DNA of 64,000 bases from contig OU452198.1 in the NCBI GenBank assembly GCA_911728435.2, positions 32,889,902 to 32,953,901 of the forward strand. Direction: 5' to 3'. The DNA comes from Apoderus coryli (Eukaryota > Arthropoda > Insecta > Coleoptera > Attelabidae). Positions within the stretch are counted from its first letter, which is position 1, and each line of letters begins with the position of its first letter. The position numbers and the translations under genes were made by a program. The notes under the pieces were generated by a model that saw only the letters and a program-made list of their open reading frames with translations, was not told the origin of the DNA and searched no databases. Positions 1 to 9,640 of the stretch are shown in pieces.

Positions 1-579
1 TGTAACAGTGAAAGAAAGATCAGCTGTGTCGATGATGATGATTGTTATGGAAGTACAAATTTTAAATATTGTAATTGATGGTTTTTTTTGGAACTTGTCG
101 TGTTCTATCAAATTAATAATATATTTGACTTTCCTTTCTTACTTTAAAATAGTTTTCTAAATCTAATAAAGTAACTATTAACTGGGAGACACGTTTCAAA
201 TACGAGGGAGAACCATTTTTTTTTTCATTCTTCTGGTCTTCCTCTCGCACACCTCGGTACGCTCTAATATTATAGCCCCCGGCATTTACGAATGACGTAC
301 TTGAGCCTGGAAAGGCTTATTGTGTCTTTTCAGGACCATACTGCCACAGTTTATATAGAGTTACTTCACCTCTGTCTTAAAAGCAATTCGCCGAATTCGC
401 CGCCGCTTATAGTTATAGTATCTTATAGTATATATAGATATAGTATATATAGTATGGGGCCAGAATGTGGCTGGGATTGCGACGAATCGATGTCGTTTTT
501 AGCGTCTACTGACCCTTCTTATCTATAGTTATTATTCTATGATACTGCACTCACTATCATTCTAGGGTAAACCACCCAG
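1..579. other. AT-rich sequence without a recognised gene
   Basis: The sequence is AT-rich, with a short TATA-type low-complexity stretch near 410-455. A 78-codon open frame at 292-528 has no recognisable domain and is dominated by simple sequence, so I do not call it a gene. Confidence 0.5.
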
Positions 580-1155
580 TTATTGGACACTTAAGGAATT
601 TTCTACGCAAATATTACTGTCACGTGAGGACGTTAGAGAGTAGGTTTGTGATTCTGGTATCAAATGAAACGTATGTTTATATGAAATGTATATCAACATT
701 TAATTTTCTTGATATTTTGACGAATTTTCGATAAAACATGTATATATCGTTTTGTTTGGAAAATCTTAGTAATTGGAAATTTTCTTAATTATTGGACAGC
801 ACAAAATTTAATTATTGGACATCAAATAGAAGTGCTTTTAAGAACTAATATTATGAAAATTAGTTAAATATTATTTTATTCTGGCAGTTCAAACAATAAA
901 GAACCACAATTTCTTGTAAAATATTTTACTGGGTACTACAAATATAATATCTAATACCCATATTGAATTAGTTATTGGACAACTGTCTAATAACTAATTA
1001 TAACAAAGATAGAATAATGGAATTCATATTCAGCGAAAGATAGTGAAATATACTGCAAATGTGAAGGAAAAGAACAAAAATATTGTCTAGATTAGGAATT
1101 AGACAGATGCCCAATCACTGATTTTTGGTTTTTTTCTTTACCTAGTTATTGGACA
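580..1155 (+). repeat. Cluster of five direct TTATTGGACA motifs
   Basis: The exact 10-mer TTATTGGACA occurs at 580-589, 789-798, 812-821, 972-981 and 1146-1155, all in the same orientation. The copy at 972 is followed by a nearly inverted copy (ACTGTCTAATAAC), which makes a short palindrome. Sequence between the motifs is AT-rich and unrelated. Clusters of this kind often mark subterminal repeats of a DNA transposon or a decayed satellite. I found no terminal inverted repeat that would decide between these. Confidence 0.6.
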
Positions 1156-1314
1156 CCCTCTAAAAACGCACCCTTAATGATTTATATTCCTTATTTATAG
1201 CCTAGATGGGCCACCGTCAGGTACCGTCTTTCACAATAAAAAACAACAAGAATAAAAAAATAAATGTAATAAAAATACCATGATAAAAATAAAGGATATT
1301 ATCGATCAACTAAC

Positions 1315-1327
1315 TAATATTATTTAC
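1315..1327 (+). repeat. Left target-site duplication of the inverted-arm element
   Basis: The 13 bases TAATATTATTTAC are identical to 1974-1986 and flank the element. They are AT-rich, so chance identity is possible but unlikely at this length and position. Confidence 0.6.
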
Positions 1328-1445
1328 TCGAAAGAAGTAGTCCATATCGAAGTGGAGTAGAATAGTTAAATATTCTTGAAATAAAAGTCGACCTCCACAC
1401 AATAAATTTAATAAATATCCTCAACAAATTACATTTGTCACCATA

Positions 1446-1477
1446 CATGTTTCGCAGCTCCGGGCCGCATCATCAGT
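1446..1477 (-). ncRNA. Hammerhead-like RNA motif, left arm
   Basis: This is the reverse complement of the motif at 1866-1898. CTGATGA lies at 1470-1476 and GAAAC at 1449-1453 on the minus strand, bracketing a 5-bp stem. It sits in the left inverted arm, so the two motifs are mirror copies. Confidence 0.55.
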
Positions 1478-1865
1478 GGTTATATGAGATTCTTACGAAA
1501 AGCTATGTTATACTAGTTAGTACATATTATTTTTGGGAATTTATTTATTAACTCATTGCGTGAAAAAAAATTTTTTTTATTCTCTCAAGTCATAAAATAA
1601 AAAGTTTTTGAAATTGAATTTGTGTTACTAAACATTTAAAAATCAAACTAAAAAATCTAAAATTCACATTATTTCTAATGTAAGTTTCATGCTATGTTTC
1701 TTTTTGTAAATCATCGAAGATTAATTTTCTCTTCGATAATATTTTATGTTCTTAATTGACTGCACGTTCACACGACAATGGCGTTTTAAAATTCTCAAAA
1801 AGATTTGAGAAATATTATGTACTAACTAGTATAACATAGCTTTTCGTAAGAATCTCATATAACCA

Positions 1866-1898
1866 CTGATGATGCGGCCCGGAGCTGCGAAACATGTA
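1866..1898 (+). ncRNA. Hammerhead-like RNA motif, right arm
   Basis: CTGATGA (1866-1872) is followed by one unpaired T, then stem GCGGC (1874-1878), loop CCGGA, stem GCTGC (1884-1888) and GAAAC (1889-1893). CUGANGA and GAAA separated by helix II are the invariant core of the hammerhead ribozyme. The sequence ACCA before the core can pair with TGGT after GTA at 1896-1898, giving a possible helix I with a very short helix III. The extra base between CTGATGA and helix II departs from the canonical core, so activity is uncertain. The same layout with different but complementary stems recurs near 18234, 21577, 51187 and 63485. Confidence 0.55.
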
Positions 1899-1984
1899 TG
1901 GTGACAAATGTAATTTGTTGAGGATATTTATTAAATTTATTGTGTGGAGGTCGACTTTTATTTCAAGAATATTTAATATTATTT

Positions 1985-2577
1985 ACATTAGATGTTGGAA
2001 TTGTAGTCCACCTGCTGCAACACATATTTCGAATCGTGTCAGAAGATTTCAGGTACATGTCGCTTGAATCATTGCAGGAGTAATTTGGCGACATGCCTGT
2101 CTTATGTTATCTTTTATTTCGTCTACATTTTGCGGTTTTGACTGATAAACAATATCTTTTATTGTTCTACAAAAGAAAGAGTCATGAGGATAATTTCTGG
2201 AGATCTGTTTGCTATCCAGGGGTTATCGAAACGGTGTTGTAGGTGGCCACTAACGATTCTCGCATTGTGTGGAGGAGCCACATTTTGTTGCTACCACATT
2301 TCTTGACGTTCATTAAGAGGAATATCTTCTAGCAAATCCCGAAGTATGTTTTCTAAAAAATCTAAATATCGAACACCTGTTAGAGTGCCGTCAAAAAAGT
2401 AAAGTCCTATAACACGGCCATTAAATAAACCGCACCAGACATTTATACCCCAAATATTTTGGAATCTTGTTTCCATCATCCAATAATTTGAAGTGCGACG
2501 GTTCACTACACCATTATTGTGAAATCTAGCCGCATCGGTCCACAATATTTTTGAGAAAAACATTCTTGCAATAAAAT
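1985..2577 (-). pseudogene. Tc/mariner-type transposase pseudogene, C-terminal half
   Basis: Read on the minus strand, this encodes the catalytic half of a DDE transposase common in insects. It has ILWTDAARFHNNG (first catalytic Asp in TDA), then GINVWCG, VIGLYFFDG and YLDFLENIL. After a stop near 2286 come APPHNARIVS and HRFDNPWIANRSPE, and after a frame change KDIVYQSKPQNVDEI. Several stops and shifts show that it is dead. Its N-terminal half lies beyond an inserted retrotransposon at 3467-3790. Confidence 0.75.
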
Positions 2578-3466
2578 TTAGATTTAGATACGAATATAAA
2601 TTAGATAATTTTATACTGGAACGGGTATCAGAGACAAAGGATCTAGGTGTAATCATGGACTCGAAAATGATGTTTAAGAATCACATAGAAAAACTAATCA
2701 ACTCTTCGAATAAACTGCTTGGTTTCGTGGTGAGAAATAGCAAATCCTTTAAGCATCCTAAAACTTTATTGAAGTTATACTATGCATTTGTACATAGCAA
2801 GTTGACTTTTGCTACAACAGTCTGGAACCCCCTGTATTTAATATATAAGCAGAGATTGGAGAGCATTCAACATAAATTTCTTAGATACTTAAGTTTTAAG
2901 TCAAATATAATTCTGCAAAGAGGTAATTATGAACCTATTATGCGCAGGTATAGTATTTTGTCTTTGAAAAACAGAAGAAAGGTGTCCGATCTGATATTTG
3001 TGTTTAAAATTCTGAATGGATTTTTGGATTCTCCATCAATATATAATGACATTGAATTGAATGAACCTGCGCGTATGTTGAGGCCACATGAAATCTTTGC
3101 AATTCCTTTTAGAACAACAAACTCGGGAAAGACTTCGCCTATCTGTCGCATTTTGCGAACATGTAATTTGTATCGTGCTGACGTAGACTTGTTTGACATA
3201 TCCTTGGCTCGGTTTGATTCGTTTGTGAGGGGTCTGTTCATGTAGGTGGTTTTTTGTTTTGTTTTTTCTTTATTGGGTAGTATTGTGTTTATTTAATGTA
3301 ATATTTAGGCTTAAGTAAATAAATTCCTCATTTTATATATATTTTAAATTAATTTTTTTTTTGTTTTTTTCATAAATACATTCGTCAGAAACTTGTATTA
3401 TATTGTGAGTACTGTTGTGGATTCTTTTGTAATCTGTTTGTATTCCTAATGGTAAATAAATAAATC
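2575..3466 (+). pseudogene. 5'-truncated non-LTR retrotransposon, RT C-terminus and 3' UTR
   Basis: The open frame to 3245 encodes the end of a Jockey/CR1-type reverse transcriptase: KDLGVIMDSKMMF, then LLGFVVRNSKSF, FVHSKLTFATTVWNP and RLESIQHKFLRYL. The catalytic palm (YADD) is missing, as expected for a 5'-truncated copy. The stop at 3243-3245 is followed by about 220 bp of T-rich 3' UTR ending in a TAAATAAATAAAT tail. It interrupts a minus-strand transposase pseudogene, so it inserted later. I could not fix a clean target-site duplication. Confidence 0.8.
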
Positions 3467-3790
3467 AAGACGCCTTTGGTTATCATCAGGTTGTAATCAT
3501 TGAACTTAGTGCACTTTAAAAGGATGGTAATTAAAATCTTTTAAAATTCTATGAACCGAACTTCTTGAAATCCCAGTTTCATTGGTCGGGGTTCTAATAG
3601 ACACCTTGGGATTAAAATTTACATATGCTAATACATTAATAAGATTTTGGTCACAGCTTACTGTGCGTTCCATTGTACCTCGTTTATTATTTGGAAAATG
3701 TCCCTGGCTAAGTGAGCGTTCCAAATTCTTAAATGTTTCCTCACTTAGAATGTTTCGATTTGGAAACCTTTCTTGATATAATTGTCACTC
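3467..3790 (-). pseudogene. Tc/mariner-type transposase pseudogene, N-terminal half
   Basis: The minus strand encodes ERFPNRNILSEETF, then INVLAYVNFNPKVSIR and GISRSSVHRILKDFNYHPF. This is the paired-like helix-turn-helix DNA-binding region of the transposase whose catalytic half is at 1985-2577. A frame change lies near 3775. Together the halves flank the inserted non-LTR element. Upstream sequence to about 4010 may belong to the same element but is too decayed to read. Confidence 0.7.
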
Positions 3791-4009
3791 AGTTCATTGA
3801 TAGCAGATACTCCGTTCATCTGTTCTGAATGTAATCTTATCATGCAAGTAAAGTGGCGTTTTGAGCAAATTATTCGATGAAACAATGTTACCGAATGGAG
3901 AGCGGTTACTAGGGTTACCCCAAAATTTTTAGCAGACTTAACCGGTCTCAGAACTCTGCCCTCAACAACAACTCTCATGGCAGACGAAATATTATCCAAT
4001 TTAATTAAT

Positions 4010-4557
4010 TGTTACAATGAGTATGTGTAATTGTGTTAAAAATTGAGAAAATAAATTTGCATACTATTTTCTTAATTTGGCCGACCTTTGAGAAGGGTCG
4101 CCTGGGCCTGAGGCTACATGCGTATTTACTTGCCCATTAGGAAAGAACCGTCACTGTATCATTCAACTTTATGCACTCATATCAATTGAAAATATCTAAC
4201 CGAAAATGACAGTAGCTATAATATCGAAATATCAATATAGTATAAAAACATTCAAAAATATAACTTTTAGTGTCTGCAGAAGACAAATTTTCTACTTTAT
4301 CATGAAAAATAAGAAAATTATGAAAGCTTGTTGGTGGAAAGCCCAAACTCGCTCGTCTGTCGTAATATAGATAAGGAGTCTAGCACGAAGATGGAGTTTG
4401 CCTTGTGCTCTATAGTCGATATCCCTTTCTCGTCTAGGCCTACAATATTTCAAACCAATTATTGCAGTATTTGTCATTTCCACATGTTAAAACATCACAA
4501 CAGTAAATTTAAGCAGTCCTCCTTTTACTCCTAAAAGTTCGTCATTTTAAGATGATA
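4010..4557. other. Unassigned sequence between transposons
   Basis: I see no gene here. Short open frames on both strands near 4292-4534 overlap each other and lack any recognisable motif. Confidence 0.4.
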
Positions 4558-4559
4558 TA

Positions 4560-5839
4560 CGAGGGTTGCCTTTTATATTTCGGGATTAGAGAACAAAAAC
4601 AAATATTAATCATCGAAAATCACTTTATTGTTTTTCAAAATATTCCCCATGAAGATCTATACACTTTTCCATGCGGTTGTACCAATTGTCGAAGCCCTTT
4701 TGCCACTCTGATTGAGGTATCTCCAAAACATGCATTCTGAAAGCAGCAACCGCTTCTTCAGGTGTCGAAAAACGTTGACCTCTCAGTTTGTTTTTTAGGT
4801 ACGGGAATAAAAAGAATTCATTCGGTGCCAAGTCAGGACTATACGGCGGATGACTCATCAAATCGATGTTTTGGGTGCTCAAAAATGCAGTTGTTTGAGC
4901 CGATGTGTGAGAGCTCGCATTGTCGTGGTGAAGAGTGACCCGTCTTCGGCGGTTGGTTTTCCTGATTTCTTGGAAGACAACTGGCAAACAAATGGTTGTG
5001 TACCACTCAGAATTGACTGTTCTGCGTTGTTCTACCGGTACAGTTGCGACAGGTCCAGGTTTTCCGAAAAAACAGGCGAGCATTTGCTTGGAAGTGCTTC
5101 GTGCGCGAACAACTTTTGTTGGATTTGGCTCATCTTGAAACACCCATACAGTCGACTGCTGTTTACTTTCGGGCTCATACGCGTAGATCCACGATTCATC
5201 ACCTTCACGATGTCATAGACGTGTTTCAAAGCACCGCGATCGTATTTTTTCAGTATTTCCTTCGACCAATCGACACGAGCCTTTTTTTGAGCGATTGACT
5301 AATTGTATGGGATCCAACGCGAACAAATTTTTTTGGCAGTCAAATGTTTATGCAATATTGAATATATGCTGGTCCCACTAATGCCTAAGGTTGTCTCAAT
5401 CGCTTGATAGGTCACATGACGATCTTGCCATATCAGTTCGCGCACTGCATCAATGATTTCCGGAACAACAACTGATTTTGGACGACCTTCACGAAATTCG
5501 TTTTGGAGTGAACTACGACCATGATTGAATTCACCATACCACCGATAAACACTGGTCCTTGATGGAGCTTCATCGCAAAAGTTGAATTAAGTTCATCCAT
5601 GCACTTTTGCTGAGTCGAAAGTTGTAAAAAATAACCGCACGAAAATGTTCACGATTTAATTCCATTTTTGGGCCGAGATGAATCTTTTAAGTTACTGTAA
5701 ACACCACAAATAGTGCTTGTATGTCAAAACGTTCTGAGTACGTATAACCTCAAAAATGTCCGACTTTACGATTGAGCTGTCAGTTGCCAAATTGCAACAC
5801 CAGGGTTGCCAAATCCCGAAATATAAAAGTCAACCCTCG
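4560..5839 (-). mobile_element. Mariner transposon, copy 1
   Basis: Terminal inverted repeats of about 28 bp (CGAGGGTTGCCTTTTATATT at the left and its near-complement at the right) bound a 1280-bp unit flanked by TA at 4558-4559 and 5840-5841, the mariner target. The transposase lies on the minus strand. A closely related copy occupies 58993-60196 in a gene intron. Confidence 0.9.
4625..5665 (-). pseudogene. Mariner transposase, frameshifted (DD34D family)
   Basis: The C-terminal 172 codons (5143 down to 4625) are open: WVFQDEPNPTKVVRARS, HHDNASSHTSAQTTAF, PPYSPDLAPNEFF and a terminal GEYFEKQ. From the Asp of HDN to the residue after LAPN the spacing is 34, as in mariner DD34D transposases. 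Here that third catalytic residue reads Glu (APNEFF), whereas the other copy in this window has Asp. The first catalytic block (GDESWIYAYEPE) is readable near 5180-5215 but in a different frame, so a small indel separates it. N-terminal helix-turn-helix pieces (TLGISGTSI) continue upstream. The gene is dead. Confidence 0.85.
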
Positions 5840-5841
5840 TA

Positions 5842-6054
5842 TAAGAAGAAACATTTACTTTGTTTGACATACTGCCTATTTACAATGTAGTATAACCACA
5901 GCATAATAAGTACAACATTCCACGTTGGCACTTTGAACTAAATAATTTCAAACTATGACGTATGACGTCGCCATTATAGGATAAAAGTCAGGTCCTGACT
6001 AAAAATATTTTTATTTCTCAGTACTGTATTTTTATTTTTTAAAAATATTTAAGT
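5842..6054. other. Short spacer without recognised content
   Basis: AT-rich spacer following the mariner element. No coding or RNA signal was recognised. Confidence 0.35.
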
Positions 6055-6230
6055 ACATAACAACTGGATCCTGTTCTCATCAGTTTTAGTTACACAAGGA
6101 CCATATATAAGATCGCCATAATTAAAATGCGACAGTATTAAACTGTCTCATAAAAGTTTTTTTGTTTGCCAGTTATGCCATCTTCTACTACCGTATATTG
6201 CTTTTAAATTAGTAAAAGCATGCATTATAT
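6055..6230 (-). pseudogene. Non-LTR RT fragment
   Basis: The minus strand reads DSLILSHFNYGDLIYGPC followed by ENRIQ, after an in-frame stop. This block lies downstream of the RT palm in Jockey/CR1-type elements and resembles the remnant at 53101-53283 (MYGPCLTGAASNRIQKIQ). A separate TGAATAAATAAATAAATAC tail on the + strand ends near 6341 and marks the 3' end of another element. Confidence 0.55.
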
Positions 6231-6349
6231 TTCGGATAAGTATGAATTTTTTACATTTTTGAACAAATTTTTTTTGTTATTATTTTTTCGTATTGTAATA
6301 ATTGACTTTGGCCGTGGATGAATAAATAAATAAATACATTTTTAACCCC

Positions 6350-7087
6350 TTTATATCATCCCCAATATATCACACCGTAAGCCAGAGTCGACTGCGCCAG
6401 TCCAAAGTAAAGCAACCTGACGTCTGAACGCGATATAGTATCCCTGATGTTCATTATGATAAATACGTTGCTACTCAATTTTTGTGTGATGCGGCCAATA
6501 TGGTTGCCCCAGGTTAATATTTTGTCTGTCTACCTATCTGACAGATTTGCTGCCCACTCTTATTAATAAACTTTTATATAGCTTTTATTTTTTCCTGTAA
6601 GTGAAAGAGCGGCCGTCTTAGAAGCCTGCACGAGTCGGCTATCTTCATAGCTACGTTCTTCTCCTGTTTATCAGATATTATGGCGCTTGTGTCGTCGGCG
6701 TAGAGAACATGAGTTCCGAATTCCTTGATTGTGATCGGTAATTTATGAACAAGAATGTTAAATAGTGTTGGTGATAAACAAGATCCCTGTGGTATTCCTT
6801 TATTTATAAAAGCTACTCTAGAATGGATACGATCAACCTCGACCTATTGTGTGCGTGTTTGTAGATAGCTAGATATCCAGGCAGCCACCGTCCCCTTTAC
6901 ACCCACATCACTCAGCCTTATTATCAGTAGGTCGTGATTGACGGCATCAAAAGACCTACTCAAATCGAAAAACAATTTCAGCACAACATTTTTATGGTTT
7001 AATGATCTGTATAATTGTTCCAGGGCTTGACTAAGAGCTGTTTCTGTTGATCTTTTTGCTCTAAAATTATTTTGTTCATTTGAAACC
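6350..7087 (-). pseudogene. Non-LTR reverse transcriptase pseudogene
   Basis: Minus-strand translation gives RAKRSTETALSQALEQL, FFDLSRSFDAVNHDLL (RT motif A), an in-frame stop, GIPQGSCLSPTLFNIL (motif B) and HVLYADDTSAIIS (catalytic YADD). After an internal deletion it resumes with WGNHIGRITQKLSSNV and GLAQSTLAYGVIYWG. It is a Jockey/CR1-like RT. There is no long ORF because of the stop and the deletion, so it is easily missed. Confidence 0.8.
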
Positions 7088-7419
7088 GCTGGTCATTATT
7101 ATACCATTTTTACCTAACGGCCGTGTAGGAGCCATTAGGCCTAATGGCTAATAGCAAATGATGCAAGATCCAATTTTCTCCTCATTGACTTGCGCACTGT
7201 CTCCAAAACTCTAATTGAGTTACATCTAGCAACGATTCGATTTGAGTGGTCCATCTTCCAAAAATCCAGAGACTGTGTGTTCCAAAATGTTACAGTCATC
7301 AATAGTTTAACGAGAATTGAGCTTCAAACGATCTTCAAATATGTTGGTATTTGCATCACATCATAACAGGTTGCTGTGAAAATTTTTGCTAAACTTGTTG
7401 AATCTGTAAAAAGAATCAG
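7088..7419. other. No recognised feature
   Basis: Unique-looking sequence. I recognised no gene, repeat or RNA. Confidence 0.35.
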
Positions 7420-7510
7420 CCTCCGTAGTTGAGGAGTATCAACCACTTTGCACACATGCAACATGCGGTTCAGAGTCCGCAGGAAGGAAATTGTTAATAC
7501 AATAAATTTT
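7420..7510 (+). repeat. tRNA-derived SINE-like head
   Basis: The sequence has a box A-like stretch (TAGTTGAGGAG near 7430) and a box B-like stretch (GGTTCAGAGTCC near 7473) at tRNA spacing. The T-arm TGCGG/CCGCA is intact, but the T-loop has 8 bases instead of 7. An AATAAATTTTT tail follows. The acceptor stem is poor, so this is a tRNA-derived repeat or tRNA relic rather than a working tRNA. Confidence 0.4.
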
Positions 7511-7919
7511 TCTTAAGAATATGCTAAACAGTTGCTCTACTGTACTGCTCTACTTGTATTTGGCTCTCCTGATACTCCTGAAAACAAAAATATAATGAAG
7601 ATAGTAATGAAACTATGGGTACGCCGAACAAAATTACAATTGGGGATGAAACACAGTTCTTTGTTTTGACTTCATTAAGCATGCAGCTCGGATAGAAAGA
7701 TGTTCTTAAGTTTTCGAGAAAATTTGAATTGAATACTTGTCAATCGAAGATAGGCCGCTCCGAGTGATTCTTTACCATGCTTAAAAAGCTCATGCTATTA
7801 GGAACGATTGTTCTTCCTGGGCAAAATTCTCTGTAGACCGACGAAAGTTAAATAAATAATGGTTTCAACATACTCTCCTTGTTTAGTTAGGAATTTTATA
7901 GGCGCGGTGTTTGATTTTC

Positions 7920-8260
7920 ATACTAACAGTTAGTTAAAATACAAATTAAACTTTCTTTTTTTATGTTCTTGAACCATTTTAATTAATTTTTTTATTTTTT
8001 CTGCTCTGGGTTTCAGGTTATTTCAAATATTTTTTTTTTTATTTTTAGCGAAAGTTACATCTCGCTTGTCTAACTTTATTACATACTACGTTTCGGCAAT
8101 GGTTTATCGCCTTGTTCAGATCATTTTATTTCACTAAAAATAAGAAAAAACAAAAATTTTGTTTACATGAACCTGAAACCCAAAGAAGAAAAAATAAAAA
8201 AATACAAATTAAATATTACTGTTTTTTATTGTCTGACGACGGCAACAGATTGGTTCCTGA
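7920..8260. repeat. Imperfect fold-back with two CTGA...GAAACG motifs
   Basis: A stretch near 8000-8020 (GGGTTTCAGG) is complementary to CCTGAAACCC near 8172, with matching A/T-rich flanks. Two degenerate relatives of the hammerhead-like motif lie here: on the minus strand near 8083-8118 (CTGAACA, stem GGCGAT/ATTGCC, GAAACG), and on the + strand at 8228-8263 (CTGACGAC ... GAAACG). Core positions have changed, so these are probably relics. Confidence 0.4.
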
Positions 8261-8399
8261 AACGTTAGGATATTGGCGAAATACCCAAATAATAAGCTTT
8301 AATTTATTCGCGCTGCAACAAACATATAGAAGCTATCTCCATGTCTTTACTTTTATTCCGATTGAGTTGCTTGATCGATGATAGTTCAAAGATTAATGA

Positions 8400-9000
8400 T
8401 GCGAATAAGATAAAACTTGGTAAAGTATTTATACCAATGATGGGCCATAAAATATGTCACGACTAAAATTCACAACTATACCGTGAAATTAAAAAAGCCC
8501 CCTGGTAACTTATTGGGTTGCATTGATACCTACTTGTAAATTTTACTTTCCCGCACTGTTAATATAACCATTTTGAAGTTCCTTGAGATGATTAAGACTA
8601 TTTCCAGATGGAAGACTGTCTCTATGTGTGCCTGTCTCTATGTATTCTTCCACGATAGCGCCTAAACGCTTTAACTAGTTGAGCTAAATTTTGGTGTATG
8701 AGTTTGGGGGAGTCCTAGGATGAACCCGATAGTTTTTGTTTGGTAGCCAAATTTTCAAATCGCAGTAGGGGTCGAGTGATACATCATTTTAAAGCATTTT
8801 TTATCTGCTTTATAACAATAGGTTACTTTTGATATTTGCCCCCATAATTCTCGAGATAATTACGTTTACAATTTCACCAGTTAGGTAGTTGGAATCTTGT
8901 ATAACTATATAACTAGTTAGTTTTCTAGGTTAGTTTATTGGAAATAATTATAATAATAATTATTAAAATTCTGTTTCGTTACGCAGGTCATATATTTTTG
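8400..9000. other. No recognised feature
   Basis: AT-rich sequence with no frame, repeat pair or RNA signal that I can support. Confidence 0.35.
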
Positions 9001-9014
9001 TTTATATTATATCT

Positions 9015-9640
9015 TGTCGGGAAAGTTTTGGGACGACACAAGCGAGTTTTAACTAAGACGATATAAGCGGTCAGAAATAAAAGTATTACAACTGAATATA
9101 TTTATTGAAAGAATGACAAGAGCGACAATCAAACGCCATCGCGTTGCTCTTTAAATCGTTGACACAACGGCCGAAAACACAGCGAGTAGGCCATATATCA
9201 AAACGTCAGCTGCAGATATAGGAAGGCGGTAGATGCAGGGCTTTGCTTTATAATAATACTGCTAGTGCACAAACAAGACCTACTCATAGCGCGGTAAGTC
9301 TGGTAAGTAAGGTAAATAAAAAGAAAATCGAAATGAGTAGCAATTTTCTGGTGATGTTGTTTTTAATTATCGGAAAGTTTTTATTAGACTTATATGCCGC
9401 GAAATATTTTCAATTAAATTTTGCAATATTTAAGAAAAAAAAAATGTTAGATTAGATAGTTATTTAAGCTTTAGTAGGTATTATGGAAAAAGGCTTGTTG
9501 GCGCTGGAATTGAGATGATACTTTTAAATTGAATTTACAGTGTGTTAAAGTATATAAATATTGTCATTATAACTGTAAAAATTATGCAATTCTTAGTGTG
9601 AGAATCACTGTACAATAAATTGCAGTAAAAAGGGAAAGAA
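9015..9640 (+). mobile_element. Possible LTR-retroelement 3' portion with a small membrane ORF
   Basis: The stretch contains TGTCGGGAAAG near 9015, a TATAAG-like box near 9062 and AATAAAAG near 9079, which together resemble an LTR. An open frame at 9243-9455 encodes 70 residues with one hydrophobic segment (FLVMLFLIIGKFLLDLYAA) followed by a basic tail. A second TATAAATA and an AATAAA lie at 9550-9620. I cannot pair two LTRs or find pol, so the assignment is tentative. Confidence 0.3.

Larger units (their letters stand above)
1328..1973. mobile_element. Inverted-arm element with hammerhead-like motifs, probably Penelope-like
   Basis: Two arms of about 160 bp (1366-1530 and 1813-1973) are near-perfect reverse complements around an unrelated AT-rich core of about 280 bp. 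The unit is bounded by a 13-bp direct repeat, TAATATTATTTAC, at 1315-1327 and 1974-1986, which I read as a target-site duplication. The left side has 38 extra bases (1328-1365) outside the inverted arm. Inverted terminal repeats with a short one-sided extension and a variable target-site duplication are known traits of Penelope-like elements (pLTRs). Each arm holds a hammerhead-like motif. No reading frame is present, so this would be a non-autonomous or internally deleted copy. A simple fold-back MITE is the alternative, though a 13-bp duplication is long for most DNA transposons. Confidence 0.7.

Noticed and set aside
418..455. TATATA clusters as promoters
   Set aside because: Simple AT-rich sequence with no gene in position downstream.
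2927..3241. 104-codon minus-strand frame
   Set aside because: Shadow of the + strand RT frame; no domain.
6070..6085. Minus-strand CTGATGAG near 6076 as a hammerhead
   Set aside because: It lies inside an RT coding remnant (KTDENRIQ) and no GAAA partner or helix II is present.
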